In this document: piece after piece, positions 8,864 to 12,887 of the stretch
Position numbering within the stretch: position 1 is the stretch's first letter
How the letters are laid out: the number at the start of each line of letters is the position of its first letter
Source: Polyrhizophydium stewartii
Lineage: Eukaryota > Chytridiomycota > Chytridiomycetes > Rhizophydiales
Assembly (NCBI GenBank): GCA_027604665.1
Contig: JADGIZ010000198.1
Location: 7,142 to 20,028, forward strand
Reading direction: 5' to 3'
Length of the DNA stretch: 12,887 nucleotides
The notes under the pieces: generated by a model
Told to the model about the DNA's origin: nothing
Database searches by the model: none
Seen by the model: only the letters and a program-made list of their open reading frames with translations
Position numbers and translations under genes: made by a program

Positions 8864-9502
8864 GATTATTCTAGGTGAATTATTAATAAGTAAGTTAGAT
8901 AGTGTATATTATTAATTTAGACATTAGTTTATAAGAGATATTAGATTGGATATGATGAATATTAGTGTTATTGGTATTAAGTATTTACTTTATTAAGGAA
9001 AGTCAAGTAATATTATGTATCTTATTTACTTTTACCATACTACTTGAATTATTCTTACTCTTAGAATTAGTGGTTTAGTATATATAACTCAAGGTTAGTT
9101 AGTCTATATTGGTTGTGGTGCTTCGCAATTAAAATTGCATTGATTGATTAAAAGACTTATGGGCTAGCTACTAAGTTATTATCCAGCGTAGCTGTTATAG
9201 AAGACATATTATTGTAATCAGAATAGTAGTAATAGCACTCGAATCTCTTATAAAATACTTATAATGTATGTCATTATGTGGGCTATACCCTATTTATTTA
9301 CTAGAATTTTATGGTCCATATTTACTAAAGTTATGTGCTTACTTACCTTTATTATAGTATTATAAGATAAAGCAGTAGTAGTGAATTAGATATTACTATT
9401 GGCCTGCCTTCGGACGGACTGATTAATTTAGTACCACATAGAAATTAGGTAGGTGTTGAGTAATATAGTTTAAAGGGAATGGATCATATTACCTAATCCT
9501 GA
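8864..9502 (+). other. AT-rich leader region, possibly the eroded 5' part of rpo
   Basis: Directly upstream of the recognisable RNA polymerase remnant, plus-strand phase 0 gives fragments such as LGELLISKLDS (near 8871-8903) and a run from 9144 to TAA at 9363 that is open for 73 codons if TAG is read as sense. The N-terminal half of a phage-type RNA polymerase should lie here if the gene was ever complete, but I see no diagnostic motif. A CAGC-GTA-GCTG micro-hairpin sits at 9184-9194, and a GC patch (CCTGCCTTCGGACGG) near 9403. The link to rpo is inferred only from position. Confidence 0.25.
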
Positions 9503-10881
9503 GAAGGGCCTGAAGATAATGGTAATGGAGATTTAGTAATTAATAAGGATGACATTATTCTTAATTTTGATAAGGATAATGGAATAGATTGGAAGACCAG
9601 ATCAATGACCCAACTGGATTTAGATCGTGATAGTACTAAGATTTTATGGCATCTTCGATGCTTTATTATTAGAGATAATATTTTTACTTATTATAATACT
9701 ATAGATAATATTTTGATCCACTTATATTTACAAATTATCCTTTAACACCTTATTTACCAGAAATCAATAGATGAATAGTATAAGAGGATTTAGGAATGGG
9801 AAGTGATTTATGGACTTAAGTAATGAATAAGTTTACGTTAAAGTAAGATCCCTTAAGTATTTATTTAATTCTTAGTGGTCTAATTGCCGCTAAGTAGTTA
9901 CATACTATATAATTTATGGGAATATCTCCCATTACATATTACTAATAGGATTATTTATGAGAATGAAACTGATGTAATCCATATATTAATTATTTAATGA
10001 TATATAATACCTCTTTAGTCCTAGCTTATTTTATTCCAGACTATTTAGCACTTTAATGAATATCAAACTTGTTTTACTCACTTTTTTGATTGTACAAATT
10101 CTGCCATTCAATTGATAGCTATTTACTTTAAAAGTTATAACCTAGGTCGTTTGGTTAATATGACGGAACCTGAAGGACGCTATGTACAAGATATTTATTT
10201 TGAGTTTGGAGAAATTCAGTGCGGAGCTGAGTCACTTTAATGACTCGCCCTGTAGGGCCCGAATTCCCGCAAAGCGGCAATTCTAATGAGTAAAGATTAG
10301 CCTGCAGTCGAGATACTAAAAAATTGTAGAAAAACACTCTTAGAGAAAGATAATTAAAGCATTTCTAATGCCTTATGTTGATGGCTAGACTCAATATGGA
10401 TTTACAAATGAATAGATGAAAACTTTTAAACTAAAAGATGCTAGAATTATCAGTAAAACTTTGTTTGAACAATTGGAATTGATATATCCTGAACTATATA
10501 TATTGGAAGGATAAAGTTACACCTAAACCTTATACTTTTAAAGATGATTGTTTCAAATAGGATTATACATATTATGAAACCGAGAGTGAGCAACATCAAA
10601 TCTTTTACATTGATTTTTAATACTAATATTGTCTGTAAAGAGCAACGATATGCCGTCTATTTATTCATTATTTGGATAGTGTTGTTATGCGAAGAGTATA
10701 GTCGAGATTTCCGGGTCAAGTTACCCCTATTCATGATAGTTTTGGTATCCCTATTCATTAGCTAGATGAGCTAAGGGACTGTATTCGTAGCGTTTATAAG
10801 GAGTTTTTGATAACAGACTTTAATAAAGAAGTTTTGGAAGAGTATAGAAAAGAATTGATTAAACGTAAAATTGAATTTTAA
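9503..10881 (+). pseudogene. rpo: Decayed phage-type RNA polymerase of a linear mitochondrial plasmid
   Basis: This single-subunit DNA-dependent RNA polymerase would transcribe a linear plasmid. Three family blocks appear in order. Motif A is FDCTNSAIQLIA (10085-10120), with the catalytic Asp at 10088, followed by LVNMTEPEGRYVQDIYFEF, which matches the VN...VQDIY stretch of T7-type enzymes. Motif B is RKIIKAFLMPY (10344-10376), with the conserved Arg and Lys. Motif C is TPIHDSFG (10726-10746), with the second catalytic Asp, then LDELRDCIRSVYKEF and a lysine-rich tail to TAA at 10879. The phase changes at about 10343 and 10500, the latter at a TA repeat. TAAs at 9743, 9821, several at 9839-9890, 9995 and a cluster at 10618-10638 mark decay. 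A GC element (10229-10283) sits between motifs A and B. Nine TAGs fall inside the conserved tracts. Upstream of about 10000 the assignment is weaker. Confidence 0.85.
10229..10283. mobile_element. GC-rich triple-hairpin element B, inserted in rpo
   Basis: Three consecutive hairpins are present: GAGTCA (10229-10234) with TGACTC (10241-10246); GCCC (10247-10250) with GGGC (10255-10258); and GAATT, C, CCGC, loop AAA, GCGG, C, AATTC (10261-10283). The last has the same C-C mismatch and the same CCGC/GCGG core as element A at 185-196, with a changed but still paired outer stem. It interrupts the RNA polymerase frame between motifs A and B and supplies TAA, TGA and TAG codons. The plus-strand phase before it (2) is resumed after it, so its insertion left the frame unshifted. 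Mobility is inferred. Confidence 0.7.
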
Positions 10882-10899
10882 TATAGGAACCTCAACATT

Positions 10900-10918
10900 A
10901 GGATAGAGCCACTATCCT
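10900..10918. terminator. Hairpin between the convergent genes
   Basis: AGGATA (10900-10905) pairs with TATCCT (10913-10918) around a GAGCCAC loop, 19 bp after the rpo stop, in the gap of about 200 bp separating the ends of rpo and dpo. A symmetrical hairpin there could end transcription or stabilise 3' ends for both genes. There is no clear T run, so the role is inferred from position. Confidence 0.3.
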
Positions 10919-11079
10919 TAATTAAACAAATAATATCTATCAAAGACATTGTGTGGTTAAGGTTATATAATTAGAAATTCTTTAAAATTTTTGTAAATTT
11001 AAAAGCAACGTTTGTTGACCTATTTGCCAAACTCAAATTTATATTAAGAACAAAGGAAATAGCTTTGATAGATAAAACA

Positions 11080-12267
11080 TTATTCCAAAAGATTGTAGAG
11101 AACTCCATAAGTATCGCATTTCGATGGAGTATACAAATATTTAGTAAAAGTACTAAGATATGGTATAGCCTAAGGAGCTTTAAGTTGGTAATCTATTATA
11201 AAATTATCAACATTGCGGTAATCCACCGTATACATCTAAGTACAAGTATTCCACGGCAATACATTATAAAAAGATATAGAGAATGTCAAATATTTATTAC
11301 AATGAACAATTTTCAAATAAATAACTCTTTCACCTAGATCTTCATCCACATCTTGGCCAGAATCATAATTAGGAGAATTAATAGCCCTAAAGTAAGAACT
11401 TATAAGTTCCTCCATGTTATTAACAATAGTCTCATGTGTAAGACTACGATGTCTATTAACATTAAACATTCGCCATTGAATAGTAAGTGGAAAATCCACG
11501 ATGCGAATACACATGTCATTTGGATCTGGATTAATGATGTCAACATTGTGCTTATAATCTCTAGCAATTTTTTCATTAATAAAAAAATTCACTATCAAAA
11601 GTAGGAAGATTTTCATAAGAGGGATCTTTTCTAACAGCTTTAATAACTCTTAGTTTATGTGCTTGCTCTTTATTATAAGCTTCTCTATCAACTTTCATCA
11701 AATAGCTTGGGAAGACATGTTCATTATTTAGAATTAGAGGTGTAGAATCAATCCAATAGCCATTAGAATCATCAATTTGATGGGAATCACCAGTATAAAT
11801 ACCTTTAAACTCTTTTTCCTCAATATTCAAACGATGTTGACGAAGATTAACATCAGTATAAGTTCTACTATTTTCATCTTTAAGCATATCCAAAGTAATA
11901 CGCATATTAGATTGACTAATACCTTTAAATTTAACAATAGGAGTTTTAAATCCATCAATTTGAGGTGCTACAAATACAGCATTAGTAACAAAATATTCAG
12001 AATCTTTATCAATAGAATAATTGTTATCACCCATTTCATTTTACCTAGTTCTGTACCTATATAAGAAGATTCCAATGGTTTTTCTAGGAATACACTATCA
12101 GTATCAGTATAATAACAAGTATTACCTGGAATTCTTATTGACGAAAGCAAAAATGGGACACCCTCAAGGGTAAGAAGCACCGAATATAAACTCCATTGGT
12201 TGGCTAGCGAGTATTTAAAATAAAGAAATGTTTCATAGACTTTAGTCTCAATAATATTATTGGAATA
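11080..12267 (-). pseudogene. dpo: C-terminal part of a plasmid protein-primed DNA polymerase (family B), frameshifted
   Basis: Family B DNA polymerases with this motif pattern replicate linear mitochondrial plasmids from a terminal protein. The first phase (12267 down to about 12035) contains IPGNTCYYTDTDSVFLEK. YTDTDS (12111-12094) is motif C, with two catalytic Asp. It is followed by YIGTELGKMK. The next phase (12034-11576) has FVTNAVFVAPQIDG, VKFKGI and NGYWIDSTPL, which match the usual palm/thumb sequence and C-terminal signature. A third phase (from about 11595) continues with INEKIARDYKHNVD and ends at TAG 11236, or at TAA 11080-11082 if that TAG and one at 11170 are sense. The two phase breaks are one-base changes in an A run and a T run, so sequencing error is possible. 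The exonuclease domain and motifs A and B are absent. Upstream of about 12140 similarity fades. Confidence 0.8.
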
Positions 12268-12437
12268 TTAAACATGATCTGAGTGGTACTCTTAGTATTG
12301 TGTTAAATACGATGGGTTCTAGTTTACTGTTTGTTGCTCTAACTTTTATTTCAGTATTTAGAGGCCAATTGTTAGGATCGCCATTGCTAAAGATAATGTC
12401 ACTAAAAGTAGAATACAAGATCATTTTGATTGGATAA
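12255..12437 (+). CDS. Doubtful hydrophobic ORF upstream of the structured RNA
   Basis: A standard-code frame lies between TAA at 12252 and TAA at 12435. It reads HDLSGTLSIVLNTMGSSLLF and then ALTFISVFRGQLLGSPLLKI. It is hydrophobic and ends just before the group II-like RNA, so it could be the edge of an exon. It touches the 5' limit of the dpo remnant on the other strand. No family is recognised and no splice junction can be placed. Confidence 0.18.
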   Translation, partial: YYWNIKHDLSGTLSIVLNTMGSSLLFVALTFISVFRGQLLGSPLLKIMSLKVEYKIILIG

Positions 12438-12635
12438 GAGAATGTAAGGATTATTGTCTAATCCTGAAATGAACGACCTAAGTAATAATGGAGTGAGCCT
12501 GCTGAACGCAATGATGGGAATGAAATGAAGAGTCGTAGGACAAGAGCAAGACTCTGATTGAAATGGTATAATTAGGGATCGACCAGAGGTCATGGCATAT
12601 GAATGTAGAAGTAAACGAAGGACTAATTTGTGATA
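12420..12635 (+). ncRNA. Structured RNA resembling a group II intron fragment
   Basis: Several helices stack up on the plus strand: AGGATTA/TAATCCT (12447-12465), AGAGTC/GACTCT (12529-12555), and a long arm AATTAG (12570-12575) with CTAATT (12623-12628) that encloses GACC-AGA-GGTC (12581-12591). The unpaired strings TGCTGAACGCAATG, GATGGGAATGAAATGAAG, GGTCATGGCATATGAATG and GTAAACGAAGGAC have the look of late domain I through domain III of mitochondrial group II introns. I recall related strings such as CTGAACGC and GGGAACGAAA from other group II introns but could not align them. No GUGYG 5' end and no domain V hairpin were found in the window, so this is a fragment or an intron that continues beyond it. 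Confidence 0.45.
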
Positions 12636-12682
12636 ATGGACTGACCTTTGAATTTTATCCAAAAGCCCAATTTCATCAGGTT

Positions 12683-12702
12683 AATTCAGAGTACTCTGAA
12701 TT
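12683..12702. repeat. 20-bp perfect palindrome
   Basis: AATTCAGAG, TA, CTCTGAATT is fully self-complementary. It lies about 55 bp after the group II-like arm, where domain IV would begin if that call is right. It could form a simple hairpin or bind a dimeric protein. Confidence 0.7.
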
Positions 12703-12887
12703 TCTAAATATATCTCATAGATTTAGCTTTATTCAATGAAGGATATAGGAAACATCCCCCACATAAGAGCTTCTTAGGCGACGTCGCGGCTCAGTAACTA
12801 ATTTGACAATAGAATCGCTCACCCTTTCGGCTCTCAACCGCTTCTATATTATTTTACTATCCTGAGAGGCATTCGCGCTGAGGATTA
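12703..12887. other. Window end with short GC palindromes, no gene seen
   Basis: GCGACGTCGC (12778-12787) is a perfect 10-bp palindrome. ATCCT (12859-12863) pairs with AGGAT (12881-12885). The string TCGCTCACCCT near 12815 is the reverse complement of AGGGTGAGCGA near 7057. No coding frame is convincing. Confidence 0.4.

Noticed and set aside
8994..9012. AAGGAAAGTCAAG, similar to conserved region I of mitochondrial RNase P RNA
   Set aside because: No matching conserved region V (ACAGAAA...GGCTTA type) was found at a plausible distance downstream.
11065..11604. Plus-strand ORFs at 11065-11337 and 11353-11604, and another at 11777-12064
   Set aside because: They lie antisense to the dpo remnant, whose minus-strand frame has family motifs; these frames have none.
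9503..12267. Standard fungal mitochondrial code 4 (TGA as Trp)
   Set aside because: No TGA falls inside any well-aligned polymerase tract and all Trp codons seen there are TGG.
12402..12662. Minus-strand ORF of 86 codons over the structured RNA
   Set aside because: It has no polymerase motif although dpo should continue on this strand; the plus-strand RNA helices explain the sequence better.
12660..12680. CTGATGA on the minus strand, the start of a hammerhead ribozyme core
   Set aside because: The stem II/GAAA arrangement needed after it is missing.
1..12887. tRNA genes
   Set aside because: I looked for T-arm strings such as GTTCAAATC or GTTCGAATC. The few partial matches (near 4153 and 6230) have no acceptor or anticodon stems around them.

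Overview
The window is AT-rich, about 70% by eye, and densely sprinkled with small GC-rich palindromes. It has no recognisable tRNA, rRNA or standard respiratory gene. This look, together with remnants of phage-type RNA polymerase and protein-primed family B DNA polymerase genes, suggests a mitochondrial genome, most likely fungal or green algal. It appears to be a long gene-poor stretch that has absorbed a linear mitochondrial plasmid.

Layout. 3-230: 3' end of an unidentified CDS, closed by a GC-rich hairpin element. 231-2403: AT-rich spacer with short repeats and one possible small ORF (699-1013). 2404-3029: a GC-richer island, open on both strands, with large hairpins. 3030-6592: a long spacer with scattered micro-hairpins. 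6593-8290: repeat-rich region with a 33/34-bp triplication, a 21-bp in-frame tandem repeat and a cluster of hairpin repeats. 8290-9502: AT-rich, possibly the eroded 5' part of the RNA polymerase gene. 9503-10881 (+): decayed rpo with the FDCTNSAIQ, RKIIKAFLMPY and PIHDSFG blocks. 11080-12267 (-): dpo remnant with the YTDTDS active-site motif. 12420-12635 (+): structured RNA resembling part of a group II intron.

The two polymerase remnants converge tail to tail with about 200 bp between them. That is the gene order of kalilo/maranhar-type linear mitochondrial plasmids, in which rpo transcribes and dpo replicates the plasmid. No terminal inverted repeats are visible, and the N-terminal part of dpo is missing, so this reads as an integrated, truncated copy.

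The most interesting signal is the genetic code. In the well-aligned tracts of both polymerases every internal stop is TAG (about 11), with no TAA or TGA, although TAA should dominate in decaying AT-rich DNA. Every tryptophan seen in those tracts is TGG. This fits a code where TAG is an amino acid, most simply leucine (NCBI table 16, known from chytrid fungi such as Spizellomyces and from chlorophycean algae), and argues against the usual fungal mitochondrial code 4. It is an inference from sequence reading and was not computed.
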